This document shows positions 17,358 to 26,357 of a DNA stretch of 64,000 nt, one piece after another; the stretch's first letter is position 1, and the number at the start of each line of letters is the position of its first letter. The notes under the pieces are model-generated. The model saw only the letters and a list, made by a program, of their open reading frames with translations. It did no database searches and had not been told where the DNA came from. The position numbers and the translations under genes are program-made. Origin of the DNA: an uncultured Bacteroidales bacterium (GTDB lineage: Bacteria; Bacteroidota; Bacteroidia; Bacteroidales; Bacteroidaceae); NCBI GenBank assembly GCA_902779085.1, contig CACYZY010000006.1, positions 62,001 to 126,000 on the forward strand, in the 5' to 3' direction.

Positions 17358-18395
17358 ATGAGCTATTTTATAAAACCTGCCAACTATAAGCCTCTGCTTG
17401 ACATGAGGCAAACCGAACAGGGTATCAAGCAGATTAAGGATTTCTTTCAGGTAAATCTTTCTTCAGAGCTGCATCTGAGACGTGTAACGGCTCCGTTATT
17501 CGTGCTGAAAGGTATGGGTATCAACGACGACCTGAACGGTGTGGAGCATGCTGTATCGTTCCCCATCAAGGACTTGGGAGGAGCACAGGCAGAAGTGGTG
17601 CACTCATTAGCGAAATGGAAACGCCTCACGCTGGCGGAATATAATATAGAACCCGATTATGGTATCTATACCGACATGAACGCTATACGTGCCGACGAAG
17701 AGTTGGGTAACCTCCACTCACTTTATGTTGATCAGTGGGACTGGGAACGTGTGATTACGCCCGAAGAAAGGAATGTGGAGTTCCTCAAAGAGGTGGTGAT
17801 GCGCATCTATGCAGCTATGCGACGCACAGAGTATATGGTGTTTGAGAACTATCCTGAGATTACACCTTTGCTGCCCAAGAAGCTGCATTTCATCCATGCT
17901 GAGGAACTGCGCCAGCTCTATCCAAATATGACACCGAAAGAGCGTGAGAATGCTATTACTAAGAAGTTTGGTGCCGTCTTTATCATCGGTATAGGTTGTC
18001 CGTTGGGCGATGGTAAGCCTCACGACGGGCGTGCTCCTGACTATGATGACTACACCTCACCTGGTTTGAACGACCTGCCAGGATTGAATGGCGACTTGAT
18101 GCTGTGGAATTGTGTGCTGCAGTGCGCCTTCGAGATTTCGTCAATGGGTATCCGCGTCAACAAGGAGGTGATGCTCAAGCAACTGAAAGCTGCTGGCAAG
18201 GAAGAACGCAAGAACCTCTATTTCCACAAGAAACTGTTGGCCGACGAATTGCCTTTGTCAATTGGCGGTGGTATTGGTCAGTCGCGCCTTTGTATGTATT
18301 ACTTGCGTAAAGCTCATGTGGGTGAGATACAAGCTAGTATCTGGCCAGAGGAAATGCGGAAGGAATGTGCAGCTGAAGGTATTCACCTTATATAA
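17358..18395 (+). CDS. asnA: Aspartate-ammonia ligase (asparagine synthetase A)
   Basis: AsnA makes asparagine from aspartate, ammonia and ATP through an aspartyl-AMP intermediate; its fold is that of class II tRNA synthetases. The 345-residue protein is full length and shows conserved stretches TAPLFVLKGMGINDDLNGVE, DLGGAQAEVVHSLAKWKR, MNAIRADEELGNLHSLYVDQ WDWE and the C-terminal LPLSIGGGIGQSRLCMYYLRK. It stands alone with its own promoter and is followed by a strong hairpin terminator. The ammonia-dependent enzyme suits an anaerobe living with abundant ammonium. Confidence 0.97.
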   Translation: MSYFIKPANYKPLLDMRQTEQGIKQIKDFFQVNLSSELHLRRVTAPLFVLKGMGINDDLNGVEHAVSFPIKDLGGAQAEVVHSLAKWKRLTLAEYNIEPDYGIYTDMNAIRADEELGNLHSLYVDQWDWERVITPEERNVEFLKEVVMRIYAAMRRTEYMVFENYPEITPLLPKKLHFIHAEELRQLYPNMTPKERENAITKKFGAVFIIGIGCPLGDGKPHDGRAPDYDDYTSPGLNDLPGLNGDLMLWNCVLQCAFEISSMGIRVNKEVMLKQLKAAGKEERKNLYFHKKLLADELPLSIGGGIGQSRLCMYYLRKAHVGEIQASIWPEEMRKECAAEGIHLI

Positions 18396-18401
18396 TAGAA
18401 G

Positions 18402-18430
18402 GAGCTCCTCAATTGGGGAGCTCTTTTATT
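18402..18430 (+). terminator. Rho-independent terminator of asnA
   Basis: GAGCTCC (18402-18408) pairs with GGAGCTC (18417-18423), followed by TTTTATTT. It lies 7 bp after the asnA stop codon. Confidence 0.85.
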
Positions 18431-18478
18431 TAAGCTGTTCGAATAGCTCCTCCCAGTTATCTCAGAGAAACTACACAT

Positions 18479-18503
18479 ACTCCCCCAACGGGGAGTTTTT
18501 TAT
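18479..18503 (+). terminator. Second plus-strand terminator hairpin
   Basis: ACTCCCC (18479-18485) pairs with GGGGAGT (18490-18496), followed by TTTTTATTT. It is the duplicated counterpart of the asnA terminator and abuts the stop codon of the minus-strand HAD gene. Confidence 0.7.
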
Positions 18504-19381
18504 TTAAGTTGTACGAATAACTCCTCCCAGTTGTCGCAGAGAGCCTGCATAGAAGGGTAGAGCAGGTGGGCACCAGCATCGAGCAGGACACTGTCTTTCA
18601 GGGGGCCCGTATTGACAGCAATGGTGAAAACACCAGCCGCTACACCAGCCTGTACGCCGATAGGAGCGTTCTCAATCACAATCGCCTCATTGGCCTTGAC
18701 TCCCGCCTTCTTGAGCCCCATCAGATATGGTTCGGGATTGGGCTTGCCATATTTCACATCATAGGCCGTCACCATCTTGTCGCGTTCAAACATTCCTGGA
18801 TAGTCCCTGTCGAAGCGGGCAAAAAGCGTATGTTGCCCAGAACCAGTCACTAGCACAGGTGTGATGCCGTCACGCTTCAGTTTCTTCAACAAGTCCAGCG
18901 CCCCAGGCATACGGTCAGGGTCAGGATGCTTGGCAAACTCGTTGCACTTATCCAAATAGATTTCGTCAATCAGTTCCTTGCTGGCGTCTTTGCCATATAC
19001 CTCGTTGTATATTAGATTGATGGTGCTCATACCCGTGCGCCCTTCGTTCATGAAAGCTACCTCGCGTGTCATCGGCAAACCATATTTTGTCATTGAGGTC
19101 ACCCACGCATCAGCATGATAGGGCATCGAGTCAAACAGTACCCCATCCATATCGAAAAGTACAGCCTTGAGATGAATAGAAGATAGAGAGGGGACAGATT
19201 TGCCCCATAGAGGGTATTTAAGTAAAAGGTCCCCCTCTGAAGAAGAGGGGGTACCCTTTGGGATGGGGGAGCATGCTGTCTCAGCCTGATTCACATGCCC
19301 CTCCGTAAGTTTTGCATCCTCCCCTGCGTAAGGGGAGGAATTGTTCATACAAGTTCTGTTGTCTTTTCCTTCAACAGTCAT
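18500..19381 (-). CDS. HAD-superfamily phosphatase/phosphoglucomutase-like protein with odd N-terminal extension
   Basis: From about residue 70 this is a standard HAD subfamily IA enzyme like beta-phosphoglucomutases: LKAVLFDMDGVLFDSM (nucleophile Asp in DMDG), VLVTGSG (motif II), KPNPEPYLMGLKKAG (motif III Lys) and VIENAPIGVQAG (motif IV). The substrate is probably a sugar phosphate. The first 70 residues (SSPYAGEDAKLTEG..., CSPIPKGTPSSSEGD) match no HAD domain and are encoded by GC-rich palindromes resembling intergenic repeats. The start is nevertheless well supported, since its ATG overlaps the pgi stop codon as TAATG at 19381-19383. It is the last gene of the lysS-gpsA-pgi operon. Confidence 0.85.
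   Translation of the reverse strand: MTVEGKDNRTCMNNSSPYAGEDAKLTEGHVNQAETACSPIPKGTPSSSEGDLLLKYPLWGKSVPSLSSIHLKAVLFDMDGVLFDSMPYHADAWVTSMTKYGLPMTREVAFMNEGRTGMSTINLIYNEVYGKDASKELIDEIYLDKCNEFAKHPDPDRMPGALDLLKKLKRDGITPVLVTGSGQHTLFARFDRDYPGMFERDKMVTAYDVKYGKPNPEPYLMGLKKAGVKANEAIVIENAPIGVQAGVAAGVFTIAVNTGPLKDSVLLDAGAHLLYPSMQALCDNWEELFVQLK
19231..19338. repeat. GC-rich palindromes inside the 5' coding part of the HAD gene
   Basis: Two perfect hairpins are present: CCCCCTCT (19231-19238) with AGAGGGGG (19244-19251), and CCTCCCC (19318-19324) with GGGGAGG (19332-19338). They look like mobile intergenic repeats that have been absorbed in frame. Confidence 0.65.
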
Positions 19382-20724
19382 TATCCGTTCAGACGAGCTT
19401 GGATAGCCTTAGACTCAGCCTCATAGCCAGGCTTGTTCAGCAGGGCAAACATGTTCTTCTTGTAAGCCTCTACACCAGGCTGGTTGAATGGGTTCACATC
19501 CAGGATGTAACCGCTGATACCGCAAGCTACCTCGAAGAAGTACAGCAACTGACCGATGCACTCCTCACACAGACATGGGATGACGATGCGGATATTAGGT
19601 ACACCACCATCAACGTGAGCCAACTGAGTACCCAGTTCAGCCATCTTGTTCACCTCGTCAACACGCTTGCCAGCCAAGAAGTTCAGACCGTCCAGGTTCT
19701 CCTCGTCGAATGGGAACTCTACGGTGTGGTTCACCTTATCTACTGACAATACAGTTTCGAAGATAGAGCGTTCGCCCTCCTGGATCCACTGACCCATAGA
19801 GTGAAGGTCGGTAGTCAGGTCAACAGAAGCAGGATAGATACCCAGATTATCCTTACCCTCAGACTCACCGTATAGCTGCTTCCACCACTCACTTACATAG
19901 TGCAGTTTCGGGCAGAAGTTAGCCATAATCTCGATCTTCTTGCCGTGACGATACAGCTCGTTGCGAACGGCAGCATACTGCATAGCGATGTTCTGCTCGA
20001 AAGGAACGTCAACGCCAGTAGCCTTCTCCATCTCAACAGCACCAGCCACCAGTTTCTCAATATCGAAGCCAGCCACAGCGATAGGCAGCAAGCCTACAGG
20101 AGTGAGCACTGAGAAACGACCACCCACATTGTCAGGAATTACGTATGACTTGTATCCTTCCTTGTCAGCAGTTACGCGAGCAGCACCCTTCTTGGCGTCA
20201 GTAATAGCCACAATCACCTTCCTTGCCAGCACCTTGCCGCGCTCGTCTTCGCATTGCTTCTTCAGCAGACGGAATGCTAACGCTGTCTCAGTAGTAGTAC
20301 CAGACTTAGAGATGTTGATGACACCGAAGCGCTTGCCCTTTACATATTCGGTCAACTCATAGAGGTAGTCCTCGCTGATGTTGTTGCCTGCAAACAGAAT
20401 CACTGGGTTCTGCTTGTGATCCAGCAGCCACTCAAAGCTGTTTGACAAAGTCTCGATCACGGCGCGAGCGCCCAGATAGCTACCGCCGATACCAGCCACT
20501 ACCACTACATCGCAGTTCTCACGCAGCACCTTAGCTGTTTCCTTCAGGTCAGCCAGGTCTTCCTTGGTGATAGAAGAAGGCAGGTGCAACCAACCCAAGA
20601 AGTCGTTGCCTTTGCCTGTACCGTTCTCCAAAGCCTCGCGAGCAGCCTTAGCCTTAGCTGCATAGCCATACACATTCTCTTTGGATACAAATCCAAAAGT
20701 CTTTTCAATGTTTAAAGTAATCAT
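19381..20724 (-). CDS. pgi: Glucose-6-phosphate isomerase
   Basis: Pgi interconverts glucose-6-phosphate and fructose-6-phosphate. The 447-residue protein is the shorter bacterial form and shows [33 protein letters not shown] (phosphate-binding SKSGTT), [15 protein letters not shown] and the C-terminal [18 protein letters not shown] with catalytic lysine region. It lies 88 bp downstream of gpsA and is coupled to the HAD gene by a TAATG overlap. The C-terminal sequence is complete. The order lysS-gpsA-pgi is conserved in Bacteroidales. Confidence 0.97.
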   Translation of the reverse strand: MITLNIEKTFGFVSKENVYGYAAKAKAAREALENGTGKGNDFLGWLHLPSSITKEDLADLKETAKVLRENCDVVVVAGIGGSYLGARAVIETLSNSFEWLLDHKQNPVILFAGNNISEDYLYELTEYVKGKRFGVINISKSGTTTETALAFRLLKKQCEDERGKVLARKVIVAITDAKKGAARVTADKEGYKSYVIPDNVGGRFSVLTPVGLLPIAVAGFDIEKLVAGAVEMEKATGVDVPFEQNIAMQYAAVRNELYRHGKKIEIMANFCPKLHYVSEWWKQLYGESEGKDNLGIYPASVDLTTDLHSMGQWIQEGERSIFETVLSVDKVNHTVEFPFDEENLDGLNFLAGKRVDEVNKMAELGTQLAHVDGGVPNIRIVIPCLCEECIGQLLYFFEVACGISGYILDVNPFNQPGVEAYKKNMFALLNKPGYEAESKAIQARLNG

Positions 20725-20812
20725 ATTACAACAAAATATTAATTATAAATTTCCCAATCATTCTCCCTCAATGTCTGAGGGTTGCCCCACATAAGTGGAA
20801 GCGTATGTCTTT

Positions 20813-21802
20813 TCAGTTAAACTTCTTCGTCAGTTCCTTCAGTTCCCTGCGGGCGTTAGCCTTCTCATAGAGAATATGATACACCGCATTCAGGATGGGC
20901 ATTTCCACCTGGTAGCGGTCGTTGATTTCGTAAATGCACTTGGTGCCGTAGTAGCCCTCGACCACCATCTCCATCTCCACCTGTGCAGCTTTCACCGAGT
21001 AGCCCTTGCCAATCATCGTGCCAAACACACGGTTGCGGCTGAAGTTAGAGTAGCTCGTCACCAGCAGGTCACCCAGATAGGCCGAGTTCGACACACTGCG
21101 CTTGCCTGGAGAGATAGCGCTCAGGAAGCGTTTCATCTCACGAATGGCGTTGGATATCAGCACAGCGTGGAAGTTGTCGCCATATTTCTGCCCGTAGTAG
21201 ATACCCGCACAGATAGCGTAGATGTTCTTCAGTACGGCTGCGTACTCAATACCCACGATATCGCGGCTCACCGATGTCAGCACATAGTGGTTGGTCATCT
21301 TCTCCGCCACACAGTTGGCCATCTTCTGGTCCTTGCCCGCAACAGTGAGGTAGGTCAGGCGCTCTAGCGCAATCTCCTCAGCATGACTGGGTCCGCTCAT
21401 CACCAGTATATTCTCCTCGGGCATATCGTAATACTCGTGGAAATATTCCGAGATGGTCATGTTCTCATCTGGCACGATACCTTTGGTAGCACTTAGCAGC
21501 ACCTTGTCCTTCAGCGAGGCGGTCAGCTTCTGCAGGTGTTGCTTCAGGTAGGGCGACGGGATAGCCAGCACCAGTATGTCCGAGTTCTCCACCGTCAGGT
21601 TGATGTCCGACGAGAAATGGATGCGGCTCACGTCAAATGCCACATCTGTCAGGTAGGCAGGATTATGTCCCAGTTCGATGAAATCGGCTATTCGGTCATC
21701 ACGGCGCATGTACCAGTTTATCTCCGGCTCTTTCTCCAGAAATATCTTGGCAATGGCCGTAGCCCAACTGCCTCCACCGAATATGGCTATCCTCTTGCTC
21801 AT
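20813..21802 (-). CDS. gpsA: NAD(P)H-dependent glycerol-3-phosphate dehydrogenase
   Basis: GpsA reduces dihydroxyacetone phosphate to sn-glycerol-3-phosphate for phospholipid synthesis. The protein begins MSKRIAIFGGGSWATAIAK, a Rossmann dinucleotide-binding loop, followed by ATKGIVPDENMTISEYF, VMSGPSHAEEIA and the catalytic-lysine region VLKNIYAICAGIYYG. I chose the ATG at 21802 (329 residues) because it overlaps the lysS stop codon as ATGA; an in-frame ATG 7 codons upstream would lie inside lysS. It is in one operon with lysS and pgi. Confidence 0.95.
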   Translation of the reverse strand: MSKRIAIFGGGSWATAIAKIFLEKEPEINWYMRRDDRIADFIELGHNPAYLTDVAFDVSRIHFSSDINLTVENSDILVLAIPSPYLKQHLQKLTASLKDKVLLSATKGIVPDENMTISEYFHEYYDMPEENILVMSGPSHAEEIALERLTYLTVAGKDQKMANCVAEKMTNHYVLTSVSRDIVGIEYAAVLKNIYAICAGIYYGQKYGDNFHAVLISNAIREMKRFLSAISPGKRSVSNSAYLGDLLVTSYSNFSRNRVFGTMIGKGYSVKAAQVEMEMVVEGYYGTKCIYEINDRYQVEMPILNAVYHILYEKANARRELKELTKKFN

Positions 21803-23529
21803 CCCTCTATCTTGCTCTGCCATTCAGTTACCTCGGCCACCGTCGGGTTGGTCAGTTCCAGTTTGTATTTCTTGTTCACGCCACAAATGTCCATATGCAG
21901 TTTCTGCGGGTTCACATCTTTCATATCACTCACCAGGTTGTAGCCAGCTTTCTGGATTACAGGCACCCAGTCCTCGCTGATACCCAGTGCGGTATATTTC
22001 TCCACGCTGTCCTTAGGTGTCACCTTCTCGGGACGCATCTGTGGGAACAACAGTACCTCCTGTATGAAGGTCTTGCCCGTCATCAGCATCACCAGACGGT
22101 CGATACCGATACCGATGCCCGATGTAGGAGGCATACCATATTGCAATGCACGCAAGAAGTCCTGGTCAATGATCATCGCCTCGTCGTCACCCTTTGCTGC
22201 CAGTCGCATCTGCTCCTTGAAACGCTCCTCCTGGTCAATCGGGTCGTTCAGCTCAGAGTAGGCATTGGCCAGCTCCTTACCGTTCACCATCAGCTCAAAG
22301 CGTTCGGTCAGCTCGGGGTTGTTGCGGTGACGCTTGCACAGCGGTGACATCTCGATAGGATAGTCGGTGATGAAGGTAGGCTGAATGAAGGTACCCTCGC
22401 AGAACTCACCAAACAGCTCGTCAATCAGCTTGCCCTTGCCCATCGTCTCGTCCACTTCCATACCCTTGCTCAGGCAGAAAGCACGAATCTCCTCCTCCGT
22501 CTTGCCGTCGCAGTCGAAGCCCGTCTTCTCCTTGATGGCCTCCAGGATAGGCAAGCGGCGATAAGGCGCCTTGAAGCTCACGATGTTGCCGTCAATCTCA
22601 CGCTCCGTCGTGCCGTTCACAGCCACGCAGATGGTCTCGAGCAACTTCTCCGTGAAGCTCATCATCCAGTTATAGTCCTTGTACTGCACATACAGCTCCA
22701 TGCAGGTAAACTCAGGGTTGTGGTTACGGTCCATACCCTCGTTGCGGAAGTTCTTGCCAATCTCATACACACCCTCGAAGCCGCCCACGATGAGACGCTT
22801 CAGGTACAGCTCGGTGGCAATGCGCATATACATGTCCAGGTCGAGTGCGTTGAAGTGAGTGGTGAATGGTCTTGCCGATGCACCGCCCGGGATAGACTGC
22901 AGGGTAGGTGTCTCCACCTCGGTATAGCCCGCATCGTCCAAGTATTTGCGCATCGTCTTCAGCACGGTGGCACGCTTCAGGAAAGTGTCCTTCACGCCCT
23001 CGTTCACCACGAGGTCCACATAACGCTGACGGTAGCGCAGCTCAGGGTCGTCAAACTTGTCGTATGCCACACCGTCCTTGTACTTCACGATAGGCAGTGG
23101 CTTGAGGCTCTTGCTGAGCAAAGTCAGTTTCTGGGCGTGCACCGAAATCTCACCCATCTGGGTGCGGAACACGAAGCCCTCGATGCCCACGAAGTCGCCG
23201 ATGTCCAGCAACTTCTTGAATACTACGTTATACAGGTCTTTATTTTCGTCGGGACAGATATCATCACGAGTAACATATACCTGGATGCGTCCCTTTGAGT
23301 CTTGCAGTTCCATGAAAGAAGCCTTGCCCATGATACGCTGGCTCATCATTCGTCCGGCAATCGATACCTGGCGAGGTTCATCCTCATCCTTGAACTGCTC
23401 GCGTATGTCGGTCGAGAAGGCGTTAGTCACATATTCTGCTGCGGGATATGGGTTGATACCCATTTTGCGAAGCTCTTCCAAGCTATTGCGACGGATTATC
23501 TCCTGCTCGCTCAATTCCAATACATTCAT
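21799..23529 (-). CDS. lysS: Lysyl-tRNA synthetase, class II
   Basis: LysS charges tRNA-Lys. The 576-residue protein has the N-terminal OB-fold anticodon-binding domain (VSIAGRMMSQRIMGKASFMELQD), class II motif 1 (RYRQRYVDLVVN), motif 2 (FRNEGMDRNHNPEFTCMELY) and motif 3 (GIGIGIDRLVMLMTG). The C-terminus extends about 60 residues beyond motif 3 (KDSVEKYTALGISEDWVPV...), a feature shared by Bacteroidota LysS. It is first in the operon with gpsA, pgi and the HAD gene. A minus-strand TAAATTTG at 23564-23571 is the likely -7 element. This stretch is richer in G and C than its surroundings. Confidence 0.97.
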   Translation of the reverse strand: MNVLELSEQEIIRRNSLEELRKMGINPYPAAEYVTNAFSTDIREQFKDEDEPRQVSIAGRMMSQRIMGKASFMELQDSKGRIQVYVTRDDICPDENKDLYNVVFKKLLDIGDFVGIEGFVFRTQMGEISVHAQKLTLLSKSLKPLPIVKYKDGVAYDKFDDPELRYRQRYVDLVVNEGVKDTFLKRATVLKTMRKYLDDAGYTEVETPTLQSIPGGASARPFTTHFNALDLDMYMRIATELYLKRLIVGGFEGVYEIGKNFRNEGMDRNHNPEFTCMELYVQYKDYNWMMSFTEKLLETICVAVNGTTEREIDGNIVSFKAPYRRLPILEAIKEKTGFDCDGKTEEEIRAFCLSKGMEVDETMGKGKLIDELFGEFCEGTFIQPTFITDYPIEMSPLCKRHRNNPELTERFELMVNGKELANAYSELNDPIDQEERFKEQMRLAAKGDDEAMIIDQDFLRALQYGMPPTSGIGIGIDRLVMLMTGKTFIQEVLLFPQMRPEKVTPKDSVEKYTALGISEDWVPVIQKAGYNLVSDMKDVNPQKLHMDICGVNKKYKLELTNPTVAEVTEWQSKIEG

Positions 23530-23563
23530 AAAATGTCAGTCTTTCATCTTTATAATTGGACTG

Positions 23564-23571
23564 CAAATTTA
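23564..23571 (-). promoter_or_regulatory. -7 promoter element of the lysS operon
   Basis: TAAATTTG on the minus strand fits TAnnTTTG and lies 35 bp before the lysS start codon. The -33 element is not evident. Confidence 0.45.
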
Positions 23572-23613
23572 CAACTTTTTTTCGAGACCACCTTATTTTC
23601 GGAAGAAAATACG

Positions 23614-23695
23614 TAACTTTGCGCAGTAAACTGCGCGAAGATACTCACGCTCGGCAAAATAGCAAGCTCTATAGCCCTCGCAAACTGTATTTTTG
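23614..23695 (+). promoter_or_regulatory. Two candidate -7 elements and a hairpin upstream of the MATE gene
   Basis: TAACTTTG (23614-23621) and TATTTTTG (23688-23695) both fit TAnnTTTG; the second lies 23 bp before the ATG at 23718. Between them is a perfect GCGCAG/CTGCGC hairpin (23621-23636) and the segment CTCGGCAAAATAGCAAGC, which resembles, inverted, a segment at 55933-55953. Confidence 0.4.
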
Positions 23696-23717
23696 TCGCT
23701 GTAATTGATATAACAAT

Positions 23718-25076
23718 ATGTTGCAACAGAAAGTTCCTACCGCTTTAGGTACCGAGAAAGTAAGCAAACTGCTGATGCAGTACGCCATACCGTCCATCAT
23801 AGCGATGACGGCCTCGTCACTCTACAATATGGTCGACAGCATCTTCATCGGACAAGGTGTGGGCGCAATGGCCATCTCAGGCATCGCCATCACCTTCCCC
23901 CTGATGAATATCACCGCCGCTTTCGGCTCGCTGGTAGGTGTGGGTGCCGCCACCCTTACCTCCGTCAAGCTGGGACAGAAAGACTATGACACCGCCCGTC
24001 GCATCTTGGGTAACGTGTTCGTGCTCAACATCCTGCTGGGTGCCCTGCTTACGCTGGTGGCCCTGCCGCTGCTCACCCCCATCCTCTATTTCTTCGGGGC
24101 GAGCGACAACACCTTGCCCTATGCGCGCGACTATATGCAGATCATCCTGATAGGCAATATCATCACCCACCTTTATTTCGGTTTGAACGCCCTGCTGCGC
24201 TCGTCGGGCCATCCTGAGAAGGCCATGTATGCCACCATCGCTACGGTGCTGGTGAACACCATCCTCGACCCCATCTTCATCTTCGGCTTGGACATGGGCA
24301 TTCGGGGAGCCGCCATCGCCACCGTCATCGCCCAGACGATGTCGCTCATGTGGCAGATCAAGCTGTTCAGCAACAAGAACGAACTGCTGCATTTCCAGCC
24401 AGGCATCTTCAAGCTGAAGAAACGCATCGTGATGGACTCGCTGGCCATCGGCCTGTCGCCCTTCCTCATGAACCTCGCTTCGTGTGTGGTGGTCATCCTC
24501 ATCAACAATGCGCTGGTTACCCACGGAGGCGACTATGCCATTGGCGCTTACGGCCTTGTCAACCGCCTGGTGTTCGTAGCCGTCATGGTGGTCATGGGCT
24601 TCAATCAAGGCATGCAGCCTATTGCGGGCTATAACTTCGGTGCGCGGCAATACGACCGAGTGACTCAAGTCTTTAAGCTCACTGTCATGTGGGCAACCGC
24701 AGTCACCACCATAGCCACCCTGCTCTGCATGACCATTCCCGAACTGCTGGTGCGCATCTTCACCACAGACGAAGAGCTCATACGCATCTCCGTCAAGGCC
24801 ATGCGCATCATCCTGCTGGTGTTCCCAGTGGTAGGTTTCCAGATGGTGACAGGCAATTTCTTCCAGAGCATCGGAATGGCCAGCAAGGCCATCTTCCTGT
24901 CGCTCACGCGCCAGCTCATCTTCCTGCTGCCCTGCATCCTCATTCTGCCCCATTATTTTGGCGAGGACGGTGTGTGGTACAGCATGCCCATCTCCGATGC
25001 CGTAGCCACCATTGTGGCAGGCGTCATGCTTTGGCATCAGTTCCAGCTATTCAAGAAACAAGTAAAGACAGCATAA
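23718..25076 (+). CDS. MATE-family multidrug/cation efflux protein
   Basis: The 452-residue protein is a MATE exporter with twelve predicted membrane helices in two repeats; the start KVSKLLMQYAIPSIIAMTASSLYNMVDSIFIG and the middle MGFNQGMQPIAGYNFGAR are hallmark motifs. MATE pumps expel drugs and metabolites using sodium or proton gradients; the substrate is not predictable. A cytidylate-kinase-like gene begins 1 bp after its stop codon, so the two form an operon. The gene is clearly GC-richer than its neighbours with many C-ending codons. Confidence 0.93.
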   Translation: MLQQKVPTALGTEKVSKLLMQYAIPSIIAMTASSLYNMVDSIFIGQGVGAMAISGIAITFPLMNITAAFGSLVGVGAATLTSVKLGQKDYDTARRILGNVFVLNILLGALLTLVALPLLTPILYFFGASDNTLPYARDYMQIILIGNIITHLYFGLNALLRSSGHPEKAMYATIATVLVNTILDPIFIFGLDMGIRGAAIATVIAQTMSLMWQIKLFSNKNELLHFQPGIFKLKKRIVMDSLAIGLSPFLMNLASCVVVILINNALVTHGGDYAIGAYGLVNRLVFVAVMVVMGFNQGMQPIAGYNFGARQYDRVTQVFKLTVMWATAVTTIATLLCMTIPELLVRIFTTDEELIRISVKAMRIILLVFPVVGFQMVTGNFFQSIGMASKAIFLSLTRQLIFLLPCILILPHYFGEDGVWYSMPISDAVATIVAGVMLWHQFQLFKKQVKTA

Positions 25077-25077
25077 T

Positions 25078-25704
25078 ATGGAAAAGTTTGTAATCAATGT
25101 AGGCCGTCAGTTAGGCAGTGGCGGACGCGAGATATCCGCCGAGTTGGCCCGTCGCCTCGACATCTCCTATTTCGACAAGGAGTTGCTCAGCGTAGCAGCC
25201 GAGGAAAGCGGCATGAGTAAGGAGTTTTTCGAGAAAGCCGACGAGCAGACTTCCCGTCCCATCTCAGGTGGTTTGTTCGGCATCCGTTTCCCCTTCAGCG
25301 GACTGTCCACCTCCAGCACCATGAACTACCTCAGCAACGATGCTCTGTTTCAGTTGCAGAGCGATGCCATCCGTAAGCTGGCCGACGAGAAGTCCTGTCT
25401 GTTCATCGGCCGTTGTGCCGACTATGTGTTACGCGACAACCCCCGTTGTGTCAACATCTTCATCTCCGCCTCTTTGCCTTTCCGCGTCGAGCGCATCTCC
25501 CGTCTGGAAGGCATCAGCACCAACAAGGCCGAAGAGATGATCAATCATGTTGAGAAGCGTCGTGCCGAGTACTACAACTACTACAGCAACAAGCGTTGGG
25601 GCGCAGCCGAGAGCTACCACCTCTGCATCGATGCCTCCGTACTGGGCATCGCCAAGACCACCGATTTCATCGAGCAGTTTGTCAGGGCGAAGCTGGGATT
25701 ATGA
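25078..25704 (+). CDS. Cytidylate-kinase-like protein
   Basis: The 208-residue protein matches the cytidylate kinase-like P-loop family (Cytidylate_kin2). The glycine-rich loop GRQLGSGGREI follows the first strand (FVINV), and SCLFIGRCADYVLRDNPRCVNIFI and RISRLEGISTNKAEEMI correspond to the lid and nucleoside regions. Classical Cmk phosphorylates CMP; the activity of this subfamily has rarely been tested, so the substrate is uncertain. It is encoded immediately after the MATE exporter, a pairing that is common in Bacteroidales and may reflect only shared transcription. Confidence 0.85.
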   Translation: MEKFVINVGRQLGSGGREISAELARRLDISYFDKELLSVAAEESGMSKEFFEKADEQTSRPISGGLFGIRFPFSGLSTSSTMNYLSNDALFQLQSDAIRKLADEKSCLFIGRCADYVLRDNPRCVNIFISASLPFRVERISRLEGISTNKAEEMINHVEKRRAEYYNYYSNKRWGAAESYHLCIDASVLGIAKTTDFIEQFVRAKLGL

Positions 25705-25779
25705 TTTTTTAACAATTTTATTCTGCAAGGTTTCCGTTTTTGGTAGTTTTTAGGGTAGAAACTATAAAATAGACGAGCT

Positions 25780-26271
25780 ATGAAAAAGACATTTTATTTG
25801 TTAGGTTTTCTGCTCCTGACTCTTTGTCTGGGTGGATGTTCAAAAGACGAGAAAGAGCCTTATGACGATGCTTTGCAGATGCTTGTAGGCAAGTGGCATA
25901 GTTATGGTCCTATGGATGAAATTGATGGAGGTAATCATGGTTTCACCCGTTCCGAGACCATTGAAGGCAATACTGTTACCCAAGAGATTACCATTACTTC
26001 CGACAGCCGTTTCCACTGGCAGCTAATCTATTTCTTTCCTCAGGTATGGCGTGGCGGCGAGTTTGGCGATTATACCGACACACATGATATAGATGGTAAG
26101 GTAGAGCTTGACGGCACCAAGTTGTCTTTTGTGTTCGACGAGTGGTATGGTGGCGTTCCTGGTCGAGTCTTTACTTATCAGTTTGCCTCAGATGGCAAAG
26201 AGTTGATACTTACCGGTCTGTCATCAGGTTTCCAGCCCCGTTCTTATAGCTTGGTATTCCAAAGGAAATAA
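25780..26271 (+). CDS. Lipocalin-like lipoprotein of unknown function
   Basis: The 163-residue product starts with a lipoprotein signal ending in LCLGGC (lipidated Cys20), then DEKEP, so it is probably anchored in the outer membrane. The mature part has a lipocalin-like beginning (ALQMLVGKWHSYGPMDE) and alternating beta-strands with many aromatic residues (FHWQLIYFFPQVWRGGEF). Such small beta-barrel lipoproteins are abundant in Bacteroidota and bind unidentified ligands. It stands alone and is closed by a hairpin terminator at 26301-26328. Confidence 0.75.
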   Translation: MKKTFYLLGFLLLTLCLGGCSKDEKEPYDDALQMLVGKWHSYGPMDEIDGGNHGFTRSETIEGNTVTQEITITSDSRFHWQLIYFFPQVWRGGEFGDYTDTHDIDGKVELDGTKLSFVFDEWYGGVPGRVFTYQFASDGKELILTGLSSGFQPRSYSLVFQRK

Positions 26272-26300
26272 AAACTTATTCATATTGTTGTTTAGAAAGA

Positions 26301-26328
26301 GGAGTAGTCATTCGACTGCTCCTTTTTT
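26301..26328 (+). terminator. Rho-independent terminator of the lipoprotein gene
   Basis: GGAGTAGTC (26301-26309) pairs with GACTGCTCC (26314-26322) with one G-U pair, followed by six T. Confidence 0.85.
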
Positions 26329-26357
26329 ATGTCAATTGATATGCTATCTGTTATTAT

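Larger units (their letters stand above)
18402..18540. repeat. 77-bp tandem duplication of a terminator plus the 3' end of the HAD gene
   Basis: The unit starting at 18402 (hairpin, T-run, then sequence up to about 18470) is repeated from 18479. On the minus strand both copies encode DNWEELF.QLK and a TAA stop, but the outer copy has an in-frame TGA and several substitutions, so it is a decayed duplicate of the last 13 or so codons of the gene at 18500. Confidence 0.75.

Noticed and set aside
21803-21823. Seven-residue N-terminal extension of GpsA
   Set aside because: The ATGA overlap with lysS and the Rossmann-fold start favour the ATG at 21802.
23877-25037. 386-codon open frame on the minus strand
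   Set aside because: It lies wholly antisense to the MATE gene, has His- and Glu-rich nonsense composition and no family resemblance; it is a shadow of GC-rich coding DNA.
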